Assembly: GCF_050433445.1 (NCBI RefSeq)
Contig: NZ_JBNPXF010000005.1
Coordinates: forward strand, 1-64,000
Direction: 5' to 3'
Origin: Kroppenstedtia sanguinis
GTDB taxonomy: Bacteria > Bacillota > Bacilli > Thermoactinomycetales > DSM-45169
DNA: 64,000 bases
The notes beneath the pieces were generated by a model that saw only the letters and a program-made list of their open reading frames with translations, searched no databases and was not told the origin of the DNA. Every line of letters begins with the position of its first letter. Positions within the stretch are counted from its first letter, which is position 1. The translations under genes and the position numbers were made by a program. Shown piece by piece: positions 15,478 to 24,836 of the stretch.

Positions 15478-17523
15478 ATGAGAGTAGCAACTGATATTGG
15501 TGGAACATTTACAGATCTTGTATATGTGGACGGAGAAGGGAATGTCGGAGTGGCCAAGAGCCCAACAACCCCTCCGAACTTTGAGCAGGGTGTCATCGAC
15601 GTAATCGAAAAGAGTGGGGTAAACCCGAAGTCGATCCAGACGTTCATCCACGGGACGACAGTCATCATCAACGCACTGACGGAGCGAAAGGGCGTCAAGA
15701 CCGGCCTGATCACCACCGCGGGCTTCCGCGATGTCCTGGAAATCGCACGTGGCAACCGGCCTGATCTGTTCAACCTCCGTTATAAGAAGCCTGAGCCCTT
15801 CGTCGAGCGCTACCTGCGCCAGGAAGTGACTGAGCGGATGAACCAGCTGGGCGAAGAGATCGTGCCGCTTGATGAGGATCGCATCAAAGTACTGGTCGAT
15901 TATTTTAAGAAAGAAGGAGTCGATGCCATCGCGGTCGCCTATCTCCATGCCTACAAGAACCCGGCACACGAAATCCGCACGGTCGAGTTGATCAACGAGT
16001 TGTGGCCGGAAGCGGCTGTGACGGCATCGCATGAAGTGACGAAAGAATGGCGCGAGTATGAGCGGACCAACACAGCGGTCCTCAACTCTTATGTCAAGCC
16101 GATTGCGTCTTCGTACATCGACCGCCTCAACGGTCGCCTCAGTCAACTGGGAACGGGTGACCTTCGCTACATCATGCAGTCCAACGGGGGGACGACAACG
16201 TTTGAGCAAGCGAAAAAAAACCCGATTAACATGGTCGAGTCGGGTCCGGTCGCCGGCATCTACGGCGCGGCTTACTTGGGCGAAATCCTCGGAGAGGAGA
16301 ACATCATCGCCTTCGACATCGGCGGAACGACTGCGAAATGCTCACTCATCGTGGAAGGCGAAGTGAAGGTCTCGACAGATTACTACATCGAGAAGGATGA
16401 GTACAACGCGGGCTACCCGATCAAGACTCCGGTCGTCGACATCGTCGAAATCGGGAACGGTGGCGGTTCCATCGCCTGGATCGATGAAGGCGGCGCGCTT
16501 AAAGTCGGCCCTCAGTCCGCAGGATCCGTGCCGGGTCCTGTCGCTTACGGTCAGGGCGGAACGGAGCCGACGACGACAGACGCCAACCTTCTGACAGGAC
16601 GCCTGTCTCCGAAAAACTTTGACTACAACGTCGATATGGCCAAGGTCGAAGAAGCGATCAAGACGAAAGTGGCCGACCGGTTTGATATGAAGCCGGAGGA
16701 TGGCGCACTGGGCATGATCCGGATCGCCAACTCGAACATGTTGAACGCATTGAAGCTCATCTCGGTTCGGAAAGGTTACGACCCGCGCGACTTTACGCTC
16801 GTCGCATTCGGCGGCGGCGGCTCGATGCACGCACCGGCGCTTGCCCGCGAACTCGGTGTCAGAAAAGTGGTCGTTCCGGTTGCGTCTCCGGTATTCTCTG
16901 CCTGGGGGATGCTCATGACGGACCTTCGGCATGACTACATCCAGACGTATATCGCCCGCGTGAACGGACTTGATCTCGATGGCTTCAACCAGGAATGGGA
17001 TGAGCTTGCCCGGACGGCGGTTGCCCAGTTCGCGGAAGAGAACATCGAAAAGGACAATATCCGCTTTATGCGGTATGCAGACATGCGCTATGCGGGGCAG
17101 GAACACACCGTGAAGGTTCCTCTCGCATCCGGTCCGGTTACACCGGAATCGCTGACACAGCTCATCGCCGACTTTCACGAGCTCCACGAGAAGAACTACA
17201 CGTTCAAGCTGGAAGAGGCAGAGATGGAAGTCGTCAATCTTCACCTCACGGCTTTCGGCTCGGTCGAGAAGCCTGCCCTGAAGAAGCTCCAGTTGAAAGG
17301 CGGTACGGCAACGGATGCGCTCAAGGAAAAGCGGCCTGTCTACTACGAGCAGGAAGGCTGGGTGGACACTGTCGTATACAACCGCGCGAAGCTTGAGCCG
17401 GGCATGGCGTTCAGCGGTCCGGCGGTCATTGAGGAACAGGCGGCGGTTACGGTCATCTACCCCGATCAGAAGGCGTCGATTGATGAATACGGGAACCTGA
17501 TCATCGAAACGGAGGTGCGCTGA
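15478..17523 (+). CDS. hyuA: Hydantoinase/oxoprolinase alpha subunit (HyuA-like)
   Basis: A 681-residue member of the HyuA/5-oxoprolinase A/acetone carboxylase beta family, which opens lactam or hydantoin rings in an ATP-dependent reaction with HyuB. The acetate-kinase-like ATP site shows ATDIGGTFTDLV at residue 4, 'FIHGTTVIINALTERKG' near 58, NGGTTTFEQA near 235, 'IIAFDIGGTTAKCSLI' near 278 and 'AFGGGGSMHAPALARELG' near 443. ATG 15478 follows AAGGGGGAGG. hyuB starts one base after the stop. Codons rich in GTC/ATC/CGC suggest this island has a different origin from its surroundings. The exact ring substrate is not predictable. Confidence 0.85.
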   Translation: MRVATDIGGTFTDLVYVDGEGNVGVAKSPTTPPNFEQGVIDVIEKSGVNPKSIQTFIHGTTVIINALTERKGVKTGLITTAGFRDVLEIARGNRPDLFNLRYKKPEPFVERYLRQEVTERMNQLGEEIVPLDEDRIKVLVDYFKKEGVDAIAVAYLHAYKNPAHEIRTVELINELWPEAAVTASHEVTKEWREYERTNTAVLNSYVKPIASSYIDRLNGRLSQLGTGDLRYIMQSNGGTTTFEQAKKNPINMVESGPVAGIYGAAYLGEILGEENIIAFDIGGTTAKCSLIVEGEVKVSTDYYIEKDEYNAGYPIKTPVVDIVEIGNGGGSIAWIDEGGALKVGPQSAGSVPGPVAYGQGGTEPTTTDANLLTGRLSPKNFDYNVDMAKVEEAIKTKVADRFDMKPEDGALGMIRIANSNMLNALKLISVRKGYDPRDFTLVAFGGGGSMHAPALARELGVRKVVVPVASPVFSAWGMLMTDLRHDYIQTYIARVNGLDLDGFNQEWDELARTAVAQFAEENIEKDNIRFMRYADMRYAGQEHTVKVPLASGPVTPESLTQLIADFHELHEKNYTFKLEEAEMEVVNLHLTAFGSVEKPALKKLQLKGGTATDALKEKRPVYYEQEGWVDTVVYNRAKLEPGMAFSGPAVIEEQAAVTVIYPDQKASIDEYGNLIIETEVR

Positions 17524-17524
17524 G

Positions 17525-19264
17525 ATGAAAACAAGCAAGGGAGAATATACTGTAGATCCGTTCACACTCGAGATTGTCAAAGATTCACTGGTGGCGATCG
17601 GTGAGGAGATGTTCCACACTCTGGCCAGAACATCCATGAGCCCGGTCATCTATGAAGTGCTCGACTATGCGAGCGGCCTGACCGATGCGAAAGGCCAGCT
17701 GCTGACACAGGGCAACGGGGTCACCGGCTTCATCGGGATGCTGACGTTCATGGTTAAGGAAACCTTGAAGAAATTCGAGGGAGACCTTCAACCAGGGGAC
17801 ATCATCATCATCAATGACTCGTACGGGGGCGGGGGCTCCCACCTGTCCGATGTCGGGTTCGTCATGCCCATCTTCGCGGACGGTGAGCTGGTCGCATTCG
17901 CTGCGAACAAGGCGCACTGGACGGATGTCGGCGGCAAGGACCCGGGTTCCTTCAGCAATGACGCGACGGAGATTTACCAGGAAGGCCTGCAACTCCCATG
18001 CGTCAAGTTGTATGAGTGAGGGAGACTCAACCAGGCGGTTATCGACATGATCGAAGCGAACGTCCGCTTCCCGGATCTCTCCCTCGGTGACCTGTGGGCG
18101 CAGGTGGCGGCGATCCGCACCGGCGACAAGCGCGTTAGGGAATTGTGTGAGAAGAACGGTACCGAAACCGTGAAGACCGCCATCGAAAACTATCTCGACC
18201 ACGGTGAACAGATGGCGCGAAAGGAGCTCGCGAAGCTGCCAAAGGGCGAATTCTTCGCGGAGGACTTCATCGACGACGACGGTTTCGGCAACGGACCGTT
18301 CAACGTCCGGGTCAAGGTGACTATTACCGACGACAAGTTCATCTGCGACTTCCGCGGAACCCACCCTCAGGTGCCGGGCCCTGTCAATGTCACGTACACT
18401 GGTCTCGTCTCGGCGGTCCGGACAGTCTTCCTGGCAATCACGAACCCGTCCCAGGACGTGAATGACGGCGTGTTTCGCCCGCTTGAGATCATCACGGATC
18501 CGGCGTCCATCCTGTCTGCGGAACGTCCGGCTCCGGTTTCGGTCTACTGGGAGTCGATGCAGGGCGGCGCGGATGTCGTCATGCAGGCGCTCGCTCCGTA
18601 TCTTCCGGACCGGCTTCCCGCCGGACAGCTCCTGTCCGTATGTGCGGTGACGCTTGCCGGGAACCACCATGTGAACGGCGAACCGTTCCTGATCGTCGAG
18701 CCGTCCGCAGGCGGATGGGGCGCGGCACGCGGACAAGACGGTGCACGTGGCCAGTTCTGCATCGGCGACGGGGAAACGTACAACGTCCCGGTCGAGGTGG
18801 CGGAAACCCGCTACGGCGTCATGATCGACGAGTACAGCCTGAGGACTGACGGCATGGGTGCCGGAGAATACATCGGCGGGGCGGGGGTTATCCGCAGCTA
18901 CCGTGCGATGACAGACGGCCAGACCGTTTCGGCGACATTCGGGCGGAACAAGTTTCATCCCTGGGGGCTTAACGGTGGTGAGAAAGGTTCTCCGAACGAA
19001 TTCATCATCGAGAAGAAGGACGGCACGACGGACGGGCCCTTCGGTATGTATCCGCGCTATCCGCTGAATAAAGGTGATGTCGTGAAGCTCATGACAGCAA
19101 CCGGCGGTGGCTACGGTGACCCGCTCAAGCGCCCCGCCGAGCAGGTCGCGCGCGATGTCAAGAACGGTTACATGACCGCCGGACATGCGGAAGAGAAATA
19201 CGGAGTGAAGGTGAACCCGGAGACATACGAAGTCGAAGGCGTCACAGGAAAGAGGGAAGCATAA
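17525..19264 (+). pseudogene. hyuB: Hydantoinase beta subunit (HyuB-like), interrupted by an in-frame TGA
   Basis: HyuB partners HyuA and carries the ring-opening amidase function. The full frame would encode 579 residues and aligns with the family end to end: 'DPFTLEIVKDSLVAIGEEM' at the start, NDSYGGGGSHLSD near 97, then GAGEYIGGAG and TGGGYGDP near the end. Codon 165 (18017-18019) is TGA, in the same frame, between V-K-L-Y-E and G-R-L-N-Q-A-V-I. Relatives usually have Arg or another polar residue there, so a CGA-to-TGA change is the simplest cause. Nothing else is damaged. As read, it would give a 164-residue fragment and possibly a restart at ATG 18047. Confidence 0.85.
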
Positions 19265-19593
19265 TGGACGTATTGAAGCTCGCGGATCTGCAAGAGGAAG
19301 GCAACGAATCTTACTCCATGAAGACGGCATTCCAGGAAGCGGTGGGCGACTCCAGTGTGAAGGTCGGCCGCGTCGTCATCCGGGCAGGGGAAACAGTTCC
19401 ACTTACAGGGGTTTCAAAGCATAGGGAGAACGAGTACTCCATCATTCTGAAAGGATCCCTCGTCACTGACATCGGCGACGAGAAGATCCGTGTCACTGCC
19501 GGGGATGCCACCTTCATCCCGAAAGGCGAGGAACATGTGGCGACAAACGATGGGGAAGAGGACTGTGAACTGGTCTTCGTCCTGGTGGGATAA
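19264..19593 (+). CDS. Small cupin-domain protein
   Basis: A 109-residue single-domain cupin. The two cupin motifs are visible as SKHRENEYSIILKGSL near residue 57 and 'GDATFIPKGEEHVATNDG' near 80. Its ATG overlaps the hyuB stop (ATAATG), so it belongs to the same operon. Cupins in such positions bind a small metabolite or act as an isomerase or epimerase. Here it may assist hydantoin turnover, but no catalytic assignment can be made. Confidence 0.8.
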   Translation: MDVLKLADLQEEGNESYSMKTAFQEAVGDSSVKVGRVVIRAGETVPLTGVSKHRENEYSIILKGSLVTDIGDEKIRVTAGDATFIPKGEEHVATNDGEEDCELVFVLVG

Positions 19594-19620
19594 CACTTGA
19601 GAAAGTGATGGGATCGTGAG

Positions 19621-20967
19621 ATGGAAGATACCAAACCGTTGAGCGGCGGCAAGGATGAAGCCCTTGCGGCCATCCCGGAAAATAAGCGGCAGCACTGGCT
19701 GACACCGGCCATGATATTTGGCGGCCTGGAGTTCACTATCCCGGTTCTCATGGTCGGTGCCACGCTCGCAGGATCATTCGGTTTGTCGGAACTCTTCTGG
19801 GTGCTTCTGATTTCGTTGTTTGTCATCCAGTGGATCGGAAACACCATTTCCGGATACATGGGGGCCAAAACCGGGCGTTCCTCGTCGGTGATCGCGCGGA
19901 CGAGTTTTGGTGCGGCACAGGCGAGATTCATTGTCGGCCTGACCATTTTCGTCGTCTCCCTTGGTTGGTGGGCTCTGCAGACGGCGGTTACGGGGAATGC
20001 AATTTCAGCCATGTTAGGTATTGATTATGAAAACCAGTTCTGGCCATGGGCGATTGTAACCATTGTTGCGGGGCTGGCATTCGCGCTTCCTTCCATCATC
20101 GGCTACAACTCGATGAAATGGACGGACTATATTGCTGTGCCTGCTGGGTTGCTGCTCGTCGCAGGGGGGATCTACTATGCATTAAAGAACACAGGCTGGG
20201 ATACAATCATGGACTGGAATCCGGAACCGCAGATAACATTCCTGGCGGCGCTATCCCTCGTCATTGGGATCAACGTCTCCCAGTGGGTCATCGCATCCGA
20301 CTACACGCGGTATGCGAAGCCAAAAGTTAAGGATAACGTGCTCATTCCGCTCGGCATTATTGCAGTCGGCTTCCCTCTCTTCTATGTTGGTGCCATCATG
20401 TCTGTCGGCGTCGGTGACGCGGACATTGTCAATGTCATGATGAATTTGGGCTTCCCGGTGTGGGGCTTCCTTATCCTCTGGATCGCGACATGGACGAGCC
20501 AGCTCGTTAATAACTACAGCATGGGCCTCGCGCTCGCAAACCTGTGCAACGTCAACTCGAACCGGGGACGCGCGTTGCTGACACTGGGCGGGACCCTCCT
20601 GGCAATTGTCATCGCGCTTGCAGGCATCCTTGATTACTTCATGGACTTTTTATACATGACGGCGCTTGTCTATCCGGCTATCGCCGGTGTCATGATGGCG
20701 GACTTTTTCTTCATCCGCCGGCGTCAATGGAAAGACCTTCCGGGCTGGAACTGGATGGCGACCATTGGACTCGTGGTCGGAACGTTTGTCGGTTATCTGA
20801 CGCAGTATGTGAATACACTTGGAATTCCAGCGGTTCAATCGCTGATTGCGTCGGGCATGGTGTACTTGGTTGCGATGCAGCTGAAGGCCAGGGTCAAACC
20901 GGATCACTTTACCGAGGATATAGGAAAAGAAGAAGCAGTCGCCTCGGAACAGGCAGAGACAGTATAA
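19621..20967 (+). CDS. NCS1-family permease (cytosine/hydantoin type)
   Basis: A 448-residue membrane transporter with about twelve spans. The NCS1/CodB features are the N-terminal 'LTPAMIFGGLEFTIPVLMVGATLAG', GYMGAKTGRSSSVIARTSFG near residue 78, NVSQWVIASDYTRYAKPK near 220, and the late ADFFFIRRRQW segment near 360. These proteins import cytosine, allantoin, hydantoins or purines with H+ or Na+. Gene order behind hyuA-hyuB-cupin points to uptake of the hydantoin-like substrate. A clear terminator follows. Confidence 0.86.
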   Translation: MEDTKPLSGGKDEALAAIPENKRQHWLTPAMIFGGLEFTIPVLMVGATLAGSFGLSELFWVLLISLFVIQWIGNTISGYMGAKTGRSSSVIARTSFGAAQARFIVGLTIFVVSLGWWALQTAVTGNAISAMLGIDYENQFWPWAIVTIVAGLAFALPSIIGYNSMKWTDYIAVPAGLLLVAGGIYYALKNTGWDTIMDWNPEPQITFLAALSLVIGINVSQWVIASDYTRYAKPKVKDNVLIPLGIIAVGFPLFYVGAIMSVGVGDADIVNVMMNLGFPVWGFLILWIATWTSQLVNNYSMGLALANLCNVNSNRGRALLTLGGTLLAIVIALAGILDYFMDFLYMTALVYPAIAGVMMADFFFIRRRQWKDLPGWNWMATIGLVVGTFVGYLTQYVNTLGIPAVQSLIASGMVYLVAMQLKARVKPDHFTEDIGKEEAVASEQAETV

Positions 20968-20980
20968 AGGAAAGATTCAA

Positions 20981-21006
20981 CGGCTCTCTTCGGAGGGCCG
21001 TTTTTT
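20981..21006 (+). terminator. Terminator of the hydantoin operon
   Basis: CGGCTCTC, TTCG, GAGGGCCG then TTTTTT: a compact stem with a stable TTCG-type loop and T run. Confidence 0.85.
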
Positions 21007-21255
21007 GCTGTCATGACTCTGAAGAGGGTCTATAAAGAACTGCTTGACACAAAGGTCGTCGCGGTCATGGGTCGGCAACGATGGGGAAGAGGCGGCTATC
21101 GAAGCAGTATTCGTGTAATCAAGAATGTAAAAGCATCAACCAAAAGCACAAATCACCGGCTCCTCCCGGGACGGTGATTCTTTGATGATAATGGGAGTGA
21201 TCACACAACGTTTCCAGGCTGTATTTAGCTGTCCGACAAGGATGTACTGTCATGT
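21007..21255. other. Intergenic stretch with no credible gene
   Basis: A 50-codon open frame near 21015-21175 has no start or ribosome site and no recognisable family. A second stem (AATCACCG/CGGTGATT, 21151-21179, then CTTT) could be another terminator. Nothing else is seen before the regulator promoter. Confidence 0.4.
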
Positions 21256-21261
21256 TATAAT
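21233..21261 (+). promoter_or_regulatory. Promoter of the WYL regulator gene
   Basis: CCGACA (21233-21238) and a perfect TATAAT (21256-21261) lie 17 bases apart, 32 bases before the ATG. Confidence 0.5.
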
Positions 21262-21293
21262 TTCACCAAATCATAAATAAAGGGTTGTTCGTG

Positions 21294-21968
21294 ATGCCTA
21301 AATCCAAACGGCTGATGGAGCTGATGATGACTGTCAACCGAAAACGGCGCTTTAAGGTTCAGGAGCTTGCAGATGAATTCGGAGTCTCCAAGCGCACGAT
21401 TCTGAGGGATTTGCGGGAACTGAGTGAACTGGGGGTGCCTCTCTACTCGGAAGTAGGGCCGCATGGTGGTTATCAGGTGATAAGGGAACGGGTGCTGCCT
21501 CCAATCGCATTCACGGAGGAAGAGGCCGTGGCGATGTTTTTTGCGGTGCACGCCCTGCGTCATTACTCTTCCCTGCCGTTTGAAGCGGAGTCCGCATCGG
21601 CGCTGAGAAAGTTCTATCTCCATATGTCCGGAGATGTCCGTGACCGAATTGATAGTATGAGGAATCGGATCGACTTCATTACACCAACAAGGCGGAGCGA
21701 TGCCCCCTATCTGGTCATGCTCCTCGACGCCGCTATATACGGGAAAGTGCTTGCTGTCAAATATGAGTCAAAGGAGGGGGAGGTGAATCATCGCCGGATA
21801 CAGCCGGTCTACATTTATGCTAAGGACGGTTTCTGGTATTGTAAGGCATACTGCTTTCTGCGCCAGGGATATCGGGTATTTCGGTGTGATCGGATCTATG
21901 AGGCGGCGTATGACACGTCAGGCACAGAGCCGCTTGAGTTGGGTGATGTCCACTCTTTCTTTATCTGA
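21294..21968 (+). CDS. HTH/WYL-domain transcriptional regulator (DeoR-like)
   Basis: A 224-residue regulator. Residues 1-60 hold a winged helix-turn-helix of the HTH_11/DeoR type (FKVQELADEFGVSKRTILRDLRELSELGVPLYSE). A WYL ligand-sensing domain occupies the C-terminal half, with the core FWYCKAYCFLRQGYRVFRCDRI near residue 180. ATG 21294 is preferred; GTG 21291 and TTG 21285 are in frame. It lies 24 bases before the siderophore permease gene and may be cotranscribed with it. Whether it controls the siderophore genes or the hydantoin genes cannot be told. Confidence 0.83.
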   Translation: MPKSKRLMELMMTVNRKRRFKVQELADEFGVSKRTILRDLRELSELGVPLYSEVGPHGGYQVIRERVLPPIAFTEEEAVAMFFAVHALRHYSSLPFEAESASALRKFYLHMSGDVRDRIDSMRNRIDFITPTRRSDAPYLVMLLDAAIYGKVLAVKYESKEGEVNHRRIQPVYIYAKDGFWYCKAYCFLRQGYRVFRCDRIYEAAYDTSGTEPLELGDVHSFFI

Positions 21969-21992
21969 TTTACAAAAAAGGGGGGTGAGAAG

Positions 21993-23023
21993 GTGTTCAG
22001 GGATTCGGCAGGCCGTTTTTGGTCGGTACTTGTGGGTCATGTGGGGGTGATCGGGGCCGCGATCTATCTCAGCCTGACCTATGGTGAGTTTGATATGTCA
22101 GCGATGGATGTTTTCCGAACTCTGTTGGGCATCGAGGCGGATCCGGCTCACCATTTGGTTCTTTTTGAATTCCGATTGCCCCGGATTGTAGCGGCGGCAC
22201 TCGTCGGTTTCGGATTGGGAATCGGGGGTGCAGTGATTCAAGGGTTAACCCGTAACGATTTGGCTGATCCCGGTATTTTAGGGATTAATGCCGGGGCTGG
22301 CACCGCGATCGTGATGTTTATGTTCTTTATGGGGGGTTCGGCGGCTGAAAGCATTTGGTTATCGGCTCTGGGGATGCCGTTGTTCGGGTGGGTGGGATGG
22401 CAACCGCCTTGTTCATCTATTTCTTCTCCTGGCGAAATGGAGTGTTGGATCCTCAGCGCCTGATTTTAGTCGGAATCGCCGCAGGGTCAGGACTGGGAGC
22501 ACTATCTCTTTATCTATCCCTGAAGTTGAATCCGCAGGATTTCGAGATGGCGACGGTGTGGCTTTTGGGCAGCATCTGGAATACCGATTGGAAATCGATC
22601 GCTTCGATGCTTCCATGGCTTCTCCTGTTTGTGCCAGCGATCTTGTACCGGTCACGGGTTATCGACTTGTTCCGACTCGGGGACGAGGCTGCCAAGGGGT
22701 TGGGGGTTTCCACAGAAACTGAAAAAAAGGTGCTCTTTTTGTTGAGTATCGGTATTATCAGCGCCTGTGTTTCCGTTTCGGGAAACATCGGATTTGTCGG
22801 ACTGATCGCTCCACACATCGCCAAAGGGTTGGTGGGCCCGCGTCATCGTTATGTATTGCCTGTGTCCGGAGCTTTTGGAATGTTGCTGGTGACGATTTCC
22901 GACTGGATTGCCAAGGTGGTATTTTCCCCAGTGGAGCTCCCGGTGGGGGTGATTCTTTCCATCATCGGAGTTCCCTACTTTATCTATCTTTTGTTTTCCG
23001 CCCGTCGCAAGCTGGGGTCATAG
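21993..23023 (+). pseudogene. Iron-siderophore ABC permease (FecCD family), frameshifted
   Basis: Joined across one frameshift this is a complete FecCD/BtuC-family permease of about 343 residues, the normal size. The first part (GTG 21993 onward) has 'FRLPRIVAAALVGFGLGIGGAVIQGLTRNDLADPGILGINAGAG'. The second part has VGIAAGSGLGALSLYL, 'GNIGFVGLIAPHIAKGLVGPRHR' and 'ELPVGVILSIIGVPYFIYLL'. The break is at the GGG of 22394-22396: one extra G would join WVG to MATALF in frame. The gene starts the siderophore cluster; no binding protein or ATPase gene sits beside it. Confidence 0.88.
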
Positions 23024-23169
23024 CAATCGGGTGAAAAAATCGTCACAGGGGGGGTTCACTTGGAGCATTTTTGGCCCGTCAGAACTTTGGCGCTAGAATG
23101 TGAAACTCCATCCCTACCGCTCGCTAGATGGAAATCACCACGCATCTAGGTGTTGTTGAGGAAGGATGT

Positions 23170-24045
23170 ATGATTCCAGAGGAATGTTCTGTAACGTGGA
23201 GTTTGACGGAAAGCTGCGGAGTGGTTTTACCGCGCACCCATCGGCGCTTGATGTGTTCGCACATCGAAAATCGATCCTATCGCATTCTGGTGGCAGTCCC
23301 AGAGGGTGAGCCGCCTCCTGAGGGGTATCCAGTGTTCTACTTGTTGGACGCCAACGCAGTCTTTGCAACGATGGTAGAGGCGATGCGAGTGCAATCCGGT
23401 CGCTCGGAGAAGACCGGTGCGGTTCCAGCGGTGATCGTCGGGATCGGTTATCCGACGGATCAACCCTTTTCCCCCGATCGTTTCTATGATTTTACGTATC
23501 CGATATCTAGAGAGGAACAACCCTTGACTCGAGAGGGGAAAGCATGGCCTCGATGCGGAGGGGCAGAAAACTTTCTCTCCTTTATCGAGGAAGAGCTGAA
23601 ACCGGAAATTGAGGACCTGCTTCCGATTGATAAAGCGAATCAGGCGATTGTCGGCCATTCCCTCGGCGGCCTCTTTGTGTTGCAGGTGCTTTTGAATCGA
23701 CCGGAGGCTTTTCGAACCTATGTGGCCGGCAGTCCGTCCATCCATTGGGATTGGAGACGACTGCAGGAGCAGGAAAGAAGATTCGCCGACCGTTTGGAGC
23801 GAAAACCCATCGAAGCGCGGGTGTTGATCGCGGTGGGGGAGTTGGAAAAAAATCATCCCAGCCGCATGTATGAAAATGCTCAGGAGCTATCCGGGCGTCT
23901 GGGGGCTTTTTCCCGGCGAGGCGTGTACACGGAGTTTGAGGTATTTGCCAAGGAAAACCATGGATCAGTGCTGCCGATCTTGGTCAGCCGGTCGCTCCGA
24001 TTTGCCCACCGTCCAGGAGATGAAAGGAGACACGACAATGGATGA
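23170..24045 (+). CDS. besA: Siderophore esterase (BesA/Fes-IroE-like alpha/beta hydrolase)
   Basis: A 291-residue alpha/beta hydrolase of the esterase-D/Fes group. The nucleophile elbow is GHSLGGLF (Ser near residue 157), and the Asp/His partners lie in the C-terminal third (KENHGSVLP near 267). 'YRILVAVPEGEPPPEGYPVFYLLD' near residue 37 is typical of IroE/BesA. In Bacillus, BesA cleaves ferric bacillibactin after uptake. ATG 23170 follows GAGGAAGG. The stop overlaps the dhbA start by 8 bases. If the NRPS here makes only a linear product, this enzyme would lack its usual lactone substrate. Confidence 0.82.
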   Translation: MIPEECSVTWSLTESCGVVLPRTHRRLMCSHIENRSYRILVAVPEGEPPPEGYPVFYLLDANAVFATMVEAMRVQSGRSEKTGAVPAVIVGIGYPTDQPFSPDRFYDFTYPISREEQPLTREGKAWPRCGGAENFLSFIEEELKPEIEDLLPIDKANQAIVGHSLGGLFVLQVLLNRPEAFRTYVAGSPSIHWDWRRLQEQERRFADRLERKPIEARVLIAVGELEKNHPSRMYENAQELSGRLGAFSRRGVYTEFEVFAKENHGSVLPILVSRSLRFAHRPGDERRHDNG

Positions 24046-24811
24046 TGGAAGGATTGTATTGGTGACAGGGGCTGCCCAGGGGATTGGGGCTGCAGTATCC
24101 AAGACCTTTGCCGAAAGAGGAGATGTCGTCGCTGCCGTAGATCAGAATGGAGAGGGACTGGATCGGATGGTGGCCGGGCTAGGCGATGCGGGCTCCTCGG
24201 TTCGGACTTTCACCGCAGATGTGCGGGAGAGTTCAACCGTGGACGAGGTGGTGGATCGCATTGAGGCGGAAATGGGCCCGATCGGCGTACTGGTCAATGT
24301 CGCCGGTGTATTGCACACGGGGGCGGTCGCCAGCTACAGCGATAAGGATTGGGAGACGACACTGGCGGTGAACCTGACGGGTGTTTTTCATCTGTGCCGC
24401 TCGGTCAGCAAGCATATGATTCCCCGCCGGTCCGGTTCGATTGTCACGATAGGGTCCAACGCGGCCAGTGTTCCACGGATGGACATGGCGGCTTACGCAG
24501 CTTCCAAAGCGGGCTCGACGATGTTGACTCAATGTTTGGGATTGGAACTGGCTCCGTATCACATTCGCTGTAACGTGGTTTCTCCGGGGTCGACGGATAC
24601 GCCGATGCAACGATCGATGTGGAAGGATGAACAGGGGGCGCAGGCCATCATGGAGGGCTCTTTGGAGACGTATCGGCTGGGCATCCCACTTCAAAGATTG
24701 GCGGAACCAGAGGATATCGCCCATGCGGTTCTTTATTTGTCTTCTGACGAGGCCCGGCACATTACCATGCACGATCTGCGCGTAGACGGGGGAGCTACCC
24801 TGGGTGCTTGA
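24038..24811 (+). CDS. dhbA: 2,3-dihydro-2,3-dihydroxybenzoate dehydrogenase
   Basis: A 257-residue short-chain dehydrogenase that oxidises 2,3-dihydro-2,3-dihydroxybenzoate to 2,3-dihydroxybenzoate with NAD+. TGAAQGIGAAV near residue 10 is the Rossmann glycine motif, NVAGVLHTG near 86 follows, and 'MDMAAYAASKAG' near 148 contains the catalytic Tyr-X3-Lys. ATG 24038 has AAAGGAG upstream and lies within the end of the esterase gene. The gene set downstream (dhbC, dhbE, dhbB) fixes the function. Confidence 0.9.
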   Translation: MDDGRIVLVTGAAQGIGAAVSKTFAERGDVVAAVDQNGEGLDRMVAGLGDAGSSVRTFTADVRESSTVDEVVDRIEAEMGPIGVLVNVAGVLHTGAVASYSDKDWETTLAVNLTGVFHLCRSVSKHMIPRRSGSIVTIGSNAASVPRMDMAAYAASKAGSTMLTQCLGLELAPYHIRCNVVSPGSTDTPMQRSMWKDEQGAQAIMEGSLETYRLGIPLQRLAEPEDIAHAVLYLSSDEARHITMHDLRVDGGATLGA

Positions 24812-24836
24812 GGCTGACAGAAAGGAGTCGGAACCC

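Noticed and set aside
18017..18019. TGA in hyuB as a possible selenocysteine codon
   Set aside because: The aligned residue is not Cys in the family as I know it, and the following 40 bases form no SECIS-like stem. A nonsense change fits better.
21181..21206. TGATAATGGGAGTGATCA as a Fur box
   Set aside because: Only the left half matches TGATAAT; the right half does not fit ATTATCA, and it lies before the WYL gene.
23024..23127. Remnant of a ferric-siderophore ABC ATPase between the permease and the esterase
   Set aside because: A short open frame exists, but I see no Walker or signature motif to support it.
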